NCBI RefSeq assembly: GCF_000948395.1
Contig: NZ_JYFN01000003.1
Span: forward strand, 1 to 34,968
DNA length: 34,968 bases
Direction: 5' to 3'
DNA from: Frankia torreyi
Lineage (GTDB): Bacteria; Actinomycetota; Actinomycetes; Frankiales; Frankiaceae
In this document: one piece after another, positions 21,563 through 30,421 of the stretch
Numbering within the stretch: the first letter of the stretch is position 1
Layout: every line of letters starts with the position of its first letter
The notes under the pieces: generated by a model
What the model was told of the DNA's origin: nothing
The model's input: only the letters and a program-made list of their open reading frames with translations
The model's database searches: none
Translations under genes and position numbers: made by a program

Positions 21563-23335
21563 ATGGTCAAGATCGGGAATCGGCCTGCGTCGTCCGCGCC
21601 GGCCCTGCCCTACTGGACGAAGGGCGACACCAACGCCTTCTTCGGCCTGGGCGTCAACGTGCTGGTCAACGTCATCGTCCTGAGCTCGCTGTGCCTGTTC
21701 GTCGTCAACATCCCCTCCGCCGACGTCTTCGGCGCGATCCTGCCCGCGCTCGGGATCGCGATGCTGCTCGGCAACCTGTTCTACGCCTACCTGGGTCGCC
21801 GGCTGGCGGCGAAGGAGGGCCGTGACGACGTCACGGCGATGCCGTACGGGCCGAGCGTCCCGCACATGTTCATCGTCGTGTTCGTCATCATGCTGCCGAT
21901 CTACCTGAAGACGAAGAACCCGGTCGAGGCGTGGCAGGCCGGCCTCGCCTGGGCATTCATCATCGGCATCATCGTCGTGATCGGTGCGTTCGTCGGGCCG
22001 ATGATCCGCAAGTACGCGCCGCGGGCGGCCATGCTCGGCACGCTGGCCGGCATCTCGATCGCGTTCATCTCCATGCGGCCCGCCGCGCAGATGTGGGACG
22101 CCGCCTGGATCGCGCTGCCCGTCTTCGGCCTGCTGCTCGTCGGCCTGCTCACCGACCTGAAGCTGCCGTGGAACCTGCCGATCGGCGCGGTCGCGCTGGC
22201 GCTGGGCACCGCCATCGGCTGGATCGGCGGGTTCATGGACACCCCGGCGGTGTCGGAGGCGGCCAAGGACATCGCGGTGTCGCTGCCGACCTTCCACTTC
22301 GACAAGCTGTTCCACGGCCTGTCCGACATCTCGCCGCTGCTGGCCACGGCCATCCCGCTCGGCGTCTACAACTTCACCGAGGGCATGTCCAACGTGGAGA
22401 GCGCCGCGTCCGCCGGGGACAACTACAACCTGCGGCCGATCCTGCTCGCCGACGGCTTCGGCGCCATCATCGGCTCGGCGCTCGGCTCGCCGTTCCCGCC
22501 CGCCGTCTACATCGGCCACCCGGGCTGGAAGGCCGCCGGTGGTCGCACCGGCTACTCCCTGGCCACCGGCATCGTCATCGCGGTCCTGTGCTTCCTCGGC
22601 CTGTTCGGCCTGCTCAACGCCGTGCTACCGCTGCCGGCGATCGTGCCGATCCTGCTCTACATCGGGCTGCTCATCGGCGCCCAGGCCTTCCAGGCCTCGC
22701 CGAAGGCGCACGGCGCCGCCGTCATCGCCGCGATCATCCCGAACATCGCCTCCTGGGCGGCCGGGCAGATCGACAACACGGTGACGACAGCCGTCGGCGT
22801 GGCGTCGAAGCTGAACCCGGCGGTCAACCTGAACGTCACCGACGCCGACCTCGAGGGCAACAGCGTGCTGCTGCATGGCCTGCACCTGCTCGGGGACGGC
22901 GCGGTGTTGGCCGGCCTGGTGCTCGGCTCCATCGTCGCGTTCATCATCGACAAACGGTTCATCTCGGCCGCGATCGCCTCGGCCGCCGGTGCGGTGTTGT
23001 CCTTCGTGGGGCTGATCCACGCGGAGAAGGTCGAGTGGGACGCGGGCGGCGGCCAGGTTGCCCTGGGGTACCTGTTCCTCACGCTGGTCTGCGTGGCCTG
23101 GGCGCTGACCAGGCCCGCACCGCGGGTACCGGACGCCGAGGAGATCGCGCTGGAGCGGGAGCACGGCATCCCGTCGCAGACGCGGCGGAGCACTCCCGAC
23201 GAGGCCTCGCCGGCCGCCGACGCCGCCCGCCCGCCCGTCGCGGACCCGGTCTCGGCCCCGGACACCCCGGCCAGCACCTCGGCGACCGGCCCCAAGCCGA
23301 CGACCTCGGCACCTGCGGGCGCCGGAACCGTCTGA
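21563..23335 (+). CDS. Purine/xanthine-type permease (NCS2/AzgA-like)
   Basis: A polytopic inner-membrane protein of 590 residues with about 12-14 hydrophobic segments (for example VNVLVNVIVLSSLCLFVVNI, FIIGIIVVIGAFVGPMI, GIVIAVLCFLGLFGLLNAVLPLPAIVPILLYIGLLIG). ALGSPFPPAVYIGHPGWKAAGGRTGYSLATG and IPLGVYNFTEGMSNVESAASAGDNYN correspond to substrate-site regions of the nucleobase permease fold. The last 70 residues are a Pro/Ala/Thr-rich cytoplasmic tail. ATG 21563 has GAAAGAGG about 11 bases upstream. It is second in a two-gene operon after the isochorismatase-like amidohydrolase, which suggests it imports that enzyme's substrate. A strong hairpin follows 56 bp after the stop. Confidence 0.85.
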   Translation: MVKIGNRPASSAPALPYWTKGDTNAFFGLGVNVLVNVIVLSSLCLFVVNIPSADVFGAILPALGIAMLLGNLFYAYLGRRLAAKEGRDDVTAMPYGPSVPHMFIVVFVIMLPIYLKTKNPVEAWQAGLAWAFIIGIIVVIGAFVGPMIRKYAPRAAMLGTLAGISIAFISMRPAAQMWDAAWIALPVFGLLLVGLLTDLKLPWNLPIGAVALALGTAIGWIGGFMDTPAVSEAAKDIAVSLPTFHFDKLFHGLSDISPLLATAIPLGVYNFTEGMSNVESAASAGDNYNLRPILLADGFGAIIGSALGSPFPPAVYIGHPGWKAAGGRTGYSLATGIVIAVLCFLGLFGLLNAVLPLPAIVPILLYIGLLIGAQAFQASPKAHGAAVIAAIIPNIASWAAGQIDNTVTTAVGVASKLNPAVNLNVTDADLEGNSVLLHGLHLLGDGAVLAGLVLGSIVAFIIDKRFISAAIASAAGAVLSFVGLIHAEKVEWDAGGGQVALGYLFLTLVCVAWALTRPAPRVPDAEEIALEREHGIPSQTRRSTPDEASPAADAARPPVADPVSAPDTPASTSATGPKPTTSAPAGAGTV

Positions 23336-23391
23336 CCGGTCGCCTCAGCGAGGGGCGGATCTTCGCCACGCCGCCCGAGGCGCAGCCTTCG

Positions 23392-23428
23392 CCGCGCCGC
23401 CGGTCACCCACCCCGACCGGCGGCGCGG
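23392..23428 (+). terminator. Strong hairpin terminator after the permease operon
   Basis: CCGCGCCGCCGGTC (23392-23405) pairs perfectly with GACCGGCGGCGCGG (23415-23428) around the 9-nt loop ACCCACCCC, followed by TTCTCGTTCG. This is a 14-bp GC stem with a weak T-rich tail, placed between convergent genes. Confidence 0.75.
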
Positions 23429-23574
23429 TTCTCGTTCGTGACCGGTGACGCGCATGCCGTACGGTCCGGTCGACGTGTGGCGGCCTGGTTGCATTACGCA
23501 ACTTTGCCCTTCCGAAGCGCTTCGTGTCCGTTTCGTCTCTCTGGAAGGGCAGGGGAAGGGCAGGGGAGGGGCGG

Positions 23575-24330
23575 TCAGGGGCTGGCGGTGGTGGCGGGGG
23601 CCGCGGCGGAGCGGGTGAAGATCAGGGAGACCTCCATGATCCCGTGATCCTCCGTGGAGACGCCGGGGAAGCTCGGGTTCGGGACGTCGTAGTCGGCGAA
23701 GACGATCGGGAGCTGGCCGACGGTACGGATCGAGGTGCCGTCCCAGCGGGACTGCAGCGTCATCGTGACCCGCCTGGTCTTGCCCCGCAGGGTCAGGTCA
23801 CCCTTCGCCGTGACGGCCCGGGTGGTCTTCGAGTCGGTGGGGACGGCGCCGATGTCGACCGGTTCGGCGAGGGTGAAGGTGGCGGTCGGGAAGGTGTCCG
23901 TGTCCATGATCCGGCCGCGGAACTGGCTGTCCCGGCGGCTCTCGTCGCTGGTCACCGTGGCCATCTGCACGGTGAAGGACGCCTTCGAGGCCCGCGAGCC
24001 GTCGATGGTGAGCGAGCCGGACACCTGCTTCGTCCGCCCCGCCGCCGTCGTGTCCTGGCCGAACAGGTTCTCCTTCACTCGGTAGCCGACCTCCGAGCCC
24101 GGCGCGATCGCCCAGGAGCCGGCCAGCGAGCCGGTCGGCGCCACCGTCTCGCTGCCGCCCGGCTGGGCCAGGGAGAACTCCTCCGGGGCGTCTTTCTTGA
24201 TCACGTTGATGTAGAGGGCGGTGCCGCCGACGACCAGGATCGCCAGCACCACGACGGCGCCGATCAGGACGACGAGCAGCCGCGGCCGCCGACGTCGGGG
24301 CCGCGGGCCCGGTGCCTCGGGTTCGGTCAT
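23575..24330 (-). CDS. Membrane-anchored YceI-family protein
   Basis: 251 residues. An Arg-rich N-terminus (about 12-17) is followed by one membrane helix (about 18-41, LLVVLIGAVVVLAILVVGGTALYI), so the body is extracytoplasmic. Residues about 68-240 are a YceI domain: GSWAIAPGSEVGYRVKENLFG, then SFTVQMATVTSDESRRDSQFRGRIMDTDTFPTATF, GDLTLRGKTRRVTMTL and a C-terminal FADYDVPNPSFPGVSTEDHGIMEVSLIF. YceI proteins are lipocalin-like barrels that bind polyisoprenoid or other long lipids. ATG 24330 directly precedes the basic N-terminus, and GAGAGGGA lies upstream. It is downstream of the GH43-like gene on the same strand, with a 103-bp gap that carries an operator-like inverted repeat. Confidence 0.88.
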   Translation of the reverse strand: MTEPEAPGPRPRRRRPRLLVVLIGAVVVLAILVVGGTALYINVIKKDAPEEFSLAQPGGSETVAPTGSLAGSWAIAPGSEVGYRVKENLFGQDTTAAGRTKQVSGSLTIDGSRASKASFTVQMATVTSDESRRDSQFRGRIMDTDTFPTATFTLAEPVDIGAVPTDSKTTRAVTAKGDLTLRGKTRRVTMTLQSRWDGTSIRTVGQLPIVFADYDVPNPSFPGVSTEDHGIMEVSLIFTRSAAAPATTASP

Positions 24331-24394
24331 CGGAAGATCGTCCCTCTCGACGTGGGGGCTCGGAGACGGGCGTCGCCGAGGTTCGTTGCTGTTA

Positions 24395-24408
24395 GTTGTC
24401 CAGACAAC
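24395..24408. promoter_or_regulatory. Operator-like inverted repeat upstream of the YceI gene
   Basis: GTTGTC-CA-GACAAC is a 6-bp-arm inverted repeat 65 bp upstream of the YceI start, in a locally AT-richer stretch. TTGT-N-ACAA palindromes are typical of GntR/FadR-type operators. No regulator gene of that class is in the window. Confidence 0.45.
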
Positions 24409-24433
24409 GATGTTGAGAGGGTCATTGTGCCTG

Positions 24434-25627
24434 TCACCCGCCGGCGGCCGTCCCCGGGCCGGCGTGAGCGCCGCTGTCGGCGGCGTCCTGCTCGCGGGCG
24501 TGGTCGCCACGGTCACGGGTCTCGTGGCGGCGGGTCTCGTGGTCACGGGTCTCGTGGCGACGGGTCTCGTGGTCGCGCGGGTGGGAGCCGTGCTGCTCGG
24601 GCGGGCGGACTCGGCCCTGGGTGAGCGACTTGACCTGTACGGACAGCCCGTCGTCGCGCACCCGCAGGGGGACCACGACGAACCGCCCGGTCGGCAGGTA
24701 GGCGCCCGCCGGCGGTGAGTCCCAGCCGTGCAGGCCCAGCCACCAGCGATGACGGGAGTCGGTGAAGGCGTGGGCGCCTCCGGGGCCGAAGCCGACCTTC
24801 CCACCCGTCAGCATCGGCTTCGGTGCCGGGCGGCAGGGCCCGAGCGGGCCGGTGCACGACGCGCTGGCCACCACCTGGCGCCCGTTGAGCTCCGGTGCGG
24901 CCGAGTACACCAGGTGGTCGCGCCCCTGTTCGACGATCATCGAGGGGCTCGCGACCCGCTTCTGCTGCCAGGGCAGGCTGGGGCGCAGCAGTACCGCCGG
25001 CTCGCCGGTGAGCACCAGCCCGTCCGAGCGCAGCCGCTGGGCCCACAGCGTCGGGCCCGCGCCGCCGGGCCGTCCCGGGCTGCTCCAGGCCAGGTAGGCG
25101 CGCCCGGCGTCGTCCACGAAGGGGCTCGGGTCGGTGCTGCCGCCGTCCGCGGTCTGGCAGACGAACGGGGCCTGCGAGGTGTCCACGAACGGCTCGTCGA
25201 GGTGCTCCGAGGTCGCCGCCGAGATGCAGCGAATGCCGAGCTCGTGCCAGATCGTCGTGTAATAGAGGACGTACGAGCCGTCGAACGCGCCGATCGCCGC
25301 CGGCCCCAGCCCGCCGCCCGGGTCGGCCCAGTCCGGTGGCGCCTTCAGGGCGTCGGGCTGGGTGGTCCAGCTCCGGCGGTCCCGGCTGGAGAGCAGGCTG
25401 ATCGTGCCGGGGGTACGCGGGTCCACGCCGACGGCGTAGGTCGTCCGGTTGCGGGTCAGCAGGGACGGCGCCGGGAAGTCGACGCCGGGGACGAGGATGG
25501 CCCGGGTCGAGGCGCCCGAGCTCGCCTTGGACAGGTACAACCCGGCGATGACGATGACGATGACGACCACGGCCGGCTGGCGTCGGGCGAAGTCGACCAG
25601 ACCACCGGTAAGGCCCTTCTCGCCCAT
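24434..25627 (-). CDS. GH43-like five-blade beta-propeller protein, membrane anchored
   Basis: 397 residues. A single uncleaved-type helix (about 18-32, PAVVVIVIVIAGLYL) puts the propeller outside the membrane. Blade motifs of glycoside hydrolase family 43 (arabinanase/xylosidase) are seen: the putative base Asp50 in GVDFPAPS, GSYVLYYTT, Asp166 in GGSTDPSPFVDDAGRAYLAW, and SPSMIVEQGRDHLVYSA. In GH43 enzymes the general acid Glu normally precedes the Pro of that last motif (EAPxM or EGPxM). Here the aligned position appears to be Ala226, so catalysis is doubtful. The last 45 residues are charged HETRD repeats. ATG 25627 has AGGATGG upstream. It is followed by the YceI gene and preceded by the SulP gene, all on the minus strand. 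Confidence 0.8.
   Translation of the reverse strand: MGEKGLTGGLVDFARRQPAVVVIVIVIAGLYLSKASSGASTRAILVPGVDFPAPSLLTRNRTTYAVGVDPRTPGTISLLSSRDRRSWTTQPDALKAPPDWADPGGGLGPAAIGAFDGSYVLYYTTIWHELGIRCISAATSEHLDEPFVDTSQAPFVCQTADGGSTDPSPFVDDAGRAYLAWSSPGRPGGAGPTLWAQRLRSDGLVLTGEPAVLLRPSLPWQQKRVASPSMIVEQGRDHLVYSAAPELNGRQVVASASCTGPLGPCRPAPKPMLTGGKVGFGPGGAHAFTDSRHRWWLGLHGWDSPPAGAYLPTGRFVVVPLRVRDDGLSVQVKSLTQGRVRPPEQHGSHPRDHETRRHETRDHETRRHETRDRGDHAREQDAADSGAHAGPGTAAGG
24515..24574 (-). repeat. Four 15-bp tandem repeats in the GH43-like tail
   Basis: ACGGGTCTCGTGGCG / ACGGGTCTCGTGGTC units alternate four times, giving a 30-bp higher-order period. On the minus strand they encode DHETR and RHETR pentapeptides at the protein C-terminus. 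Confidence 0.88.
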
Positions 25628-25693
25628 GCCGCCACCATCCTCATTGTGAGTATCTGATGGCGGAGTGTATTCACGGTGGGGTGAAGTTGGGCG

Positions 25694-27355
25694 TCAATCG
25701 ACTCGTCGGACACTCCCTGTCGCCTCGGTGGTTGTTTCAGTAGTTGTCTCGGTGGTTGTCTTGAGGGGCGGCTCGAGGGGCGGCTCGGCGGTCGTCTCGG
25801 GGGGCGGCTCGGTGGTCGTCTCGGGGGGCGGCTCGACAGACAGCCCCCGCAGCAGGGCGGCGCTGCGCGGATTCAGCCCGACGATGGTCACCTCCGTGCC
25901 ACGTTCGCGGTACTTCGTGCGGACGTCGTCGAGGGCGGCGACCGCGGCGGAGTCGAGGACGTCGGCCTTGGACAGGTCGATGACGACGCGGGCCGGGTCG
26001 CGGCCGTAGGCGAAGGCGTCGACCAGGTCCCCCGTCGAGGCGAAGAACAACGTGCCCTGGACGGCGTAGATCCGTTCGCCGCCCTCCGGGTCGAGCACGC
26101 TGGTCACCAGGGCCAGGCGGGCGACCTGGCGGGTGAACAGCAGGGCGGCCAGGACGACGCCGACGGCCACCCCGTACGCAAGGTTGTGGGTGGGCACCAC
26201 GACGGCGACCGTCACGACCATGACCGCGGTCTCGCCGCGGGGCATCCGGCGCAGGGTGGACGGCGCGACGCTGCGCCACTCGAAGGTCATCACCGAGACC
26301 AGGATCATCACCGCGACCAGCGCGGACATGGGGATGTGTCGGACGAGGTCGCGCAGCGGCACGACAAGCATCAGCAGGAAGCCGCCGGCGGCGAAGGTCG
26401 ACAGCCGGCCGCGACCGCCGGAGTTGACGTTGACGATGGTCTGGCCGATCATCGCGCAGCCACCCATCCCGCCGAAGAAGCCGTTGACGACGTTGGCGAT
26501 GCCCAGGCCCCAGGCCTCGCGGTTCGGGTCGTGGGTGGAGTCGGTCATCCGGTCGACGATCTGGGCGGTCAGCAGCGTCTCCAGCAGGCCCACCGCGGTC
26601 AGCGCGACCACGTACGGGGCGATGATCTGCAGGGTCTGCCAGGTGAGCGGGACGTCGGGGAGGCCGGGCACCGGCAGGGAGCTGGGCAGCCGGCCCTCGT
26701 CCCCGACCGTCGGCACCGAGACGTGGAAACCGCACGTGACCAGCGTCAGGATCGCCACCGCGACGAGCGGCGCCGGGATCGCCGTCGTGACCCGGGGGAC
26801 CGTCAGCAGGATCGCCAGGCCCCCCGCGACCAGAACGTAGACCTTCCACGACTCGCCGATGACGTGCGGCATCTGGGCGGTGAAGATCAGGATGGCCAGC
26901 GCGTTGACGAAGCCGATCATCACGGTGCGCGGCACGAAGCGCATCAGCCGCGCGACCCCGAGCACGCCGAGGACACCCATCAGCAACCCGACCCCGACGG
27001 TGGTCGCGAGCAGGTAGTTCAGCCCGTGCTCGCGGACCAGCGGCGCGGCCACGAGGGCCATCGAGCCCGCGGCGGCGGAGATCATCGCCGGCCGGCCGCC
27101 GGTGAACGCGATGATCACCGAGATGGTGAACGACGCGAACAGGCCGACCTTCGGGTCGACCCCGGCCACCACCGAGAACGAGATCGTCTCCGGGATCAGC
27201 GCGAGCGCCGTCACCAGGCCCGCGAGCAGCTCCACCCGGACGTGGCGCGCGCCGGGCCAGTGTCGGGCCAGCACGGGCAGGCGCAGTCCCCCGACGACCG
27301 CACGACGGCTCCCGGCCGCCACGCCGGCGGCCTCGCGGGCGGAAACACCTGTCAT
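25694..27355 (-). CDS. SulP-family anion transporter with STAS domain
   Basis: 553 residues. Residues about 35-415 form the SulP membrane domain: ELLAGLVTALALIPETISFSVVAGVDPKVGLFASF is the SLC26/SulP signature in helices 1-2, and more than ten hydrophobic segments follow. The cytoplasmic STAS domain (about 430-520) contains YAVQGTLFFASTGDLVDAF and RVVIDLSKADVLDSAAVAALDDV. SulP proteins transport sulfate, bicarbonate or other anions. The variant VNVNSGGRGRLSTFAAGGFLLM fits the bacterial bicarbonate/sulfate branch, but the substrate cannot be decided from sequence. The C-terminus is an acidic PPPETTTE / TTTET repeat tail not found in the family core. The ATG at 27355 has GAGGTCC upstream. Confidence 0.9.
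   Translation of the reverse strand: MTGVSAREAAGVAAGSRRAVVGGLRLPVLARHWPGARHVRVELLAGLVTALALIPETISFSVVAGVDPKVGLFASFTISVIIAFTGGRPAMISAAAGSMALVAAPLVREHGLNYLLATTVGVGLLMGVLGVLGVARLMRFVPRTVMIGFVNALAILIFTAQMPHVIGESWKVYVLVAGGLAILLTVPRVTTAIPAPLVAVAILTLVTCGFHVSVPTVGDEGRLPSSLPVPGLPDVPLTWQTLQIIAPYVVALTAVGLLETLLTAQIVDRMTDSTHDPNREAWGLGIANVVNGFFGGMGGCAMIGQTIVNVNSGGRGRLSTFAAGGFLLMLVVPLRDLVRHIPMSALVAVMILVSVMTFEWRSVAPSTLRRMPRGETAVMVVTVAVVVPTHNLAYGVAVGVVLAALLFTRQVARLALVTSVLDPEGGERIYAVQGTLFFASTGDLVDAFAYGRDPARVVIDLSKADVLDSAAVAALDDVRTKYRERGTEVTIVGLNPRSAALLRGLSVEPPPETTTEPPPETTAEPPLEPPLKTTTETTTETTTEATGSVRRVD
25727..25840 (-). repeat. Repeats encoding the Pro/Glu/Thr tail of the SulP protein
   Basis: Units GGGGGCGGCTCGGTGGTCGTCTC and GGTGGTTGTCTC recur, encoding EPPPETTT and ETTT on the minus strand. 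The tail is about 37 residues and lies after the STAS domain. Confidence 0.8.
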
Positions 27356-27675
27356 GGAAGCGGACCTCGAGGATCGACGGCGGCGTCGGCGCAGCGCCGA
27401 AGCCGCCGTGGCGGGACCGGACCCCTACTCGCCCGCCGCCTGTCGCCACCACGCGACGCATCGATCAGACGGCGACGCATGGATCGGGGGACGGCGCCCC
27501 GTGGGGAGACGCGACGGATCCCCGGGAGAGCGCAGCGTGGCGGCATCATCGCCCTGGGAACGACTGCGGGGCAGCGTTCCCCACGCCTCGGGTGCACGAC
27601 CGGCGGTACGGTCCGGTTAGACGGATCTGACGATACAAAGTCAGCTTCGGTGAGGCGACGGCCGGGTTCGGCCGG
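27356..27675. other. 320-bp gap between the SulP and DUF305 genes
   Basis: Nothing recognised beyond the upstream region of the SulP gene. Open frames here are Arg-rich and inconsistent. A short AT-richer patch (27618-27648, TTAGACGGATCTGACGATACAAAG) may hold a promoter. Confidence 0.35.
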
Positions 27676-28545
27676 TCATGCCCGGGGTGCCCCGAGCCGG
27701 GCGAGGGCCTCCTGCATCTGGTCGACCTCGATCGACTGGTTGAGCACCATCGCCCTGGCCAGGCTGCGCGTGCGGTCCGCATCGGCGTGCTGCGCCGCGT
27801 ACTGCGCCATCGCCAGCCCCCCACGATGGTGGTGCACCATCAGGGTGAGGAACAGGACGTCGAGGTCGCGGCCGTGGATTGTCGCGAGCCGCCGCAGCTC
27901 GTTCGGGGTCGCCATGCCCGGCATCCGGGCGGTGTCGCCGGCCGACGCGGCGCCGCCGGCGGTGCCGTTCATACCCGGCATGTCGGTCATGGTCGCCGAG
28001 CCGGTGTCGCCGTGCCCCTCGTGCCCGGTGCCGGCCGCCGCGCCCGTGCCGCCCATCCAGCGCATCGGCGCGCCGGCGGCGGTCTGGGTCCGCCCCCAGC
28101 CCGACAGCCACGCCGACATGATGCCGATCTCCCGCTGCTGGGTCAGCGCGATGTCCTGCGCGACGCTGCGGGTCGACGTGTCGCCGCCGCGGTCGAACTC
28201 GATCATCGCCATCTGCACGGCCTGCGCGTGGTGCTCGGACATGTCGCGGGCGAAGCCGACGTCGACGGAGCTCTCGCCGGGCGGGCGGTCGAGCAGGTCG
28301 CCCAGCGCCGCGCCGGCGGCCAGCAGCCCGGCCACCAGCACCACGACGACCGGGGTCCACCACAGGGCCGCCCGGCCCCGGCGACGGCGACGCGGGGCAC
28401 CGGCCTCGCCCGGCCGGGCTCTGGCGGTGCCGGGCTCGTCTCGCGCGGGCCGGTCGTCCTGCCTGCGCGGCTCGGCTGGGGCGTCTGCGGGCGCGGTGGG
28501 GGAGGCGGGCAGGCCGCCCCCGGCGCGCAGCTCTGAATCGCTCAT
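27676..28545 (-). CDS. DUF305 family protein, membrane anchored, Met/His-rich
   Basis: 289 residues. A charged N-terminus (about 60 residues) precedes one membrane helix (WWTPVVVVLVAGLLAAGAAL), so the rest is extracytoplasmic. Two DUF305 modules are visible, FARDMSEHHAQAVQMAMIEFD and LDVLFLTLMVHHHRGGLAMAQYAA, each a helix pair with conserved His. Between them lies a Met/Gly/His-rich loop (HEGHGDTGSATMTDMPGMNG, RMPGMATP). DUF305 is a ferritin-like helical family often linked to copper handling, and the Met/His loop supports metal binding. ATG 28545 begins SDSELRAGG. The ribosome site is weak (GACGGA). It is upstream of SulP on the same strand with a 320-bp gap and is probably a separate unit. 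Confidence 0.88.
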   Translation of the reverse strand: MSDSELRAGGGLPASPTAPADAPAEPRRQDDRPARDEPGTARARPGEAGAPRRRRRGRAALWWTPVVVVLVAGLLAAGAALGDLLDRPPGESSVDVGFARDMSEHHAQAVQMAMIEFDRGGDTSTRSVAQDIALTQQREIGIMSAWLSGWGRTQTAAGAPMRWMGGTGAAAGTGHEGHGDTGSATMTDMPGMNGTAGGAASAGDTARMPGMATPNELRRLATIHGRDLDVLFLTLMVHHHRGGLAMAQYAAQHADADRTRSLARAMVLNQSIEVDQMQEALARLGAPRA

Positions 28546-28625
28546 CGTCCGTCAAGTCTGACGTAGGTGCCGACGTTTCGCGCGCCACCCCCCGCGAGCC
28601 TCCCCGTTTCGGCCGCGGGGACCAG

Positions 28626-28669
28626 GGTCAGCCGCGGGCGGTGGGGTCGGCCGCGGGCGGTGGGGTCAG
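28626..28669. repeat. 19-bp tandem repeat at the FHA gene end
   Basis: GGTCAGCCGCGGGCGGTGG is followed by a near-identical copy 19 bp on and by the first bases of a third copy, which provide the TCA (28666-28668) that is the stop codon of the FHA gene on the minus strand. Confidence 0.75.
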
Positions 28670-30186
28670 ACGTGCAGGTGTGAGTTGAAGACGAAGGTCC
28701 GCTTGCCGACCTGGACGCGGGTGCCGGGCACCAACGGGGCGGGCTGGTGCGGGTTGAGGGGGGTCCACACGGTCGCCTCGGGCGGCGCGATGTAGGTGCC
28801 GTTGGCCGAACCCTGGTCGGTGATCACCGCGTCCCAGCCGGCCAGGGTGATCACGGCGTGTACCCGGGAGACGGCGCTCTCGCCGTCCTCGACTGGCAGC
28901 GCCCGCGCCTTGCCGGCCCGGACGGCGTCGTCCCGGTCGGGCTGGCGGCCGATGACCAGATCCATGTCGACGTCCATCGTCTGCCCGTCGTCGAACACGA
29001 GCACCCCGACGGTCGGCCGCGGGCCCCACACCGTGCGGGAGCCCTGCTGGGCCAGCGACAGGCCGCACTCGGCGCAGTACGGCGCCTGCGGGTGGTTGAA
29101 GTGCCCGTTCGCGCACAGCACCCCCTCGACCTGGGGCTCGGAGCCGCTGGGCAGCATCGTCGGGGCCTCGTCGTCCTCGATGAGGTCGGAGACGGTGAAG
29201 GTCTGCCCGGGCAACTGGGTCATGGCGTCGTGCTCGTCGTCGGTGAGGTCGTCGCCGAGCCCGTCGTCGAGGCCGTCCGACAGGGGCTCGGCATGGCCGC
29301 CGAGCTGGCCGAGGCGGCCGAGCTGGCCGAGCTGGCCGCCGGGGCCGGAGTCGACAGCGGCGTGGCCGATCACCTCGCGCCCGGCGAGCTCGGTCGGCGG
29401 GTCCTCGTCGAGTTCGTCGAGTTCGTCGAGGTCGGCGGCCTGGGTGGGCTCCGCCGCCGCCCGGCGACGGTGGGCCTCCTCCTCCTCGCTGAGCAGCGGG
29501 GCCAGCGCCGGCGGGGTGGTCGACATCGGGTCCGGGGCGCGCGAGCCGGGCGTGGGGATCGCCGCGGCGCCGGTCATCGGGTCGCGCAGCGGATCGAAGC
29601 CGGCGAGCAACTGGTCGGCCGACGCCTTGGGGGCGGGCAGCGCGGGCGCGTCGCTGAGCAGCAGGCTCACGCCGATCCCGGGCACCGCGCCGATCCGCAG
29701 GTCGAGGGGGAAGCCGAGGTCGCCGAGGCCGCCGGGGAAGCCGGTCGGGCCGACGATGCCGGTCGGCCCGACGTCGATCCGGGCGATCTCCGTCGGCAGC
29801 AGCCGGTCGACCCAGGTGGCCGAGTCCACGCCGGACAGCGTCACCCCGGACGTCCCGGACGCCACGACGTCCATCGCCCCGTGGACGAGCGCCGCGACGC
29901 GGTCGTTGACGGTGGTCAGCAGGCTGAAGTCGGGCACCCGGTCCGGGTCGGCGTCGGCGAGGACCCCGGCGACCCGGCGCACGAGCCGGCGACCCATGGT
30001 CGACGCGGTCGTGCCCACCTCCGCGGCCACCTCGGCGCACAGCCCGAGCAGCCTGCTGGTGATCTCGGCGGTCTCGGGCCGGCCGGCCCGGGCGACGATG
30101 AGCGCGCCGGGCAGCCGGACGACCACCCCGGTCCGATCCGGGTGCCCGGACTCCACGACCACCCGGAAATGGTCCAGTCCCGCCAT
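28666..30186 (-). CDS. FHA-domain protein with zinc ribbon
   Basis: 506 residues, predicted cytoplasmic. Residues 1 to about 230 are a globular region beginning [32 protein letters not shown], with domain identity unknown. A disordered acidic region follows with [10 protein letters not shown] and [14 protein letters not shown] repeats. A zinc ribbon ([18 protein letters not shown]) precedes the C-terminal FHA domain ([32 protein letters not shown]), which has the Gly-Arg, Ser-x-x-His and Asn-Gly residues needed to bind phosphothreonine. This ribbon-FHA pairing is common in actinobacteria near secretion or stress loci. ATG 30186 is chosen because GAGGGGCGAGG lies upstream and the fold starts there. 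Partner kinase unknown. The only kinase-like gene in the window is the pseudokinase. Confidence 0.88.
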   Translation of the reverse strand: MAGLDHFRVVVESGHPDRTGVVVRLPGALIVARAGRPETAEITSRLLGLCAEVAAEVGTTASTMGRRLVRRVAGVLADADPDRVPDFSLLTTVNDRVAALVHGAMDVVASGTSGVTLSGVDSATWVDRLLPTEIARIDVGPTGIVGPTGFPGGLGDLGFPLDLRIGAVPGIGVSLLLSDAPALPAPKASADQLLAGFDPLRDPMTGAAAIPTPGSRAPDPMSTTPPALAPLLSEEEEAHRRRAAAEPTQAADLDELDELDEDPPTELAGREVIGHAAVDSGPGGQLGQLGRLGQLGGHAEPLSDGLDDGLGDDLTDDEHDAMTQLPGQTFTVSDLIEDDEAPTMLPSGSEPQVEGVLCANGHFNHPQAPYCAECGLSLAQQGSRTVWGPRPTVGVLVFDDGQTMDVDMDLVIGRQPDRDDAVRAGKARALPVEDGESAVSRVHAVITLAGWDAVITDQGSANGTYIAPPEATVWTPLNPHQPAPLVPGTRVQVGKRTFVFNSHLHV

Positions 30187-30421
30187 GACCTCGCCCCTCG
30201 TCCCCACACCCCGCGCCGCGCCGGTCATCACCGCCGGCAGCCTCGTGGCACATCCTCGCCGCTCGGTGCGGCCCGTCCGGTACGGTCCTATCCTGCCGTG
30301 CCCACGGGTCGGCTGGTACCGCCTTACCGTCACCGCGGCCGGTGATGTCCGGGGCCCGACAGGCGAGCGCGCGCCGCGGGCGCGTCACCCGCCCGCCGGG
30401 TGGTCGAGGGCGGGGCGGCGG

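Noticed and set aside
20570-22519. Minus-strand frame of 649 codons opposite the hydrolase/permease operon
   Set aside because: Asp/Arg/His-rich composition typical of antisense translation of a GC-rich gene. The plus strand encodes two clear proteins.
26186-28561. Plus-strand frame of 791 codons opposite SulP and DUF305
   Set aside because: Low-complexity antisense shadow. The minus strand carries clear SulP and DUF305 motifs.
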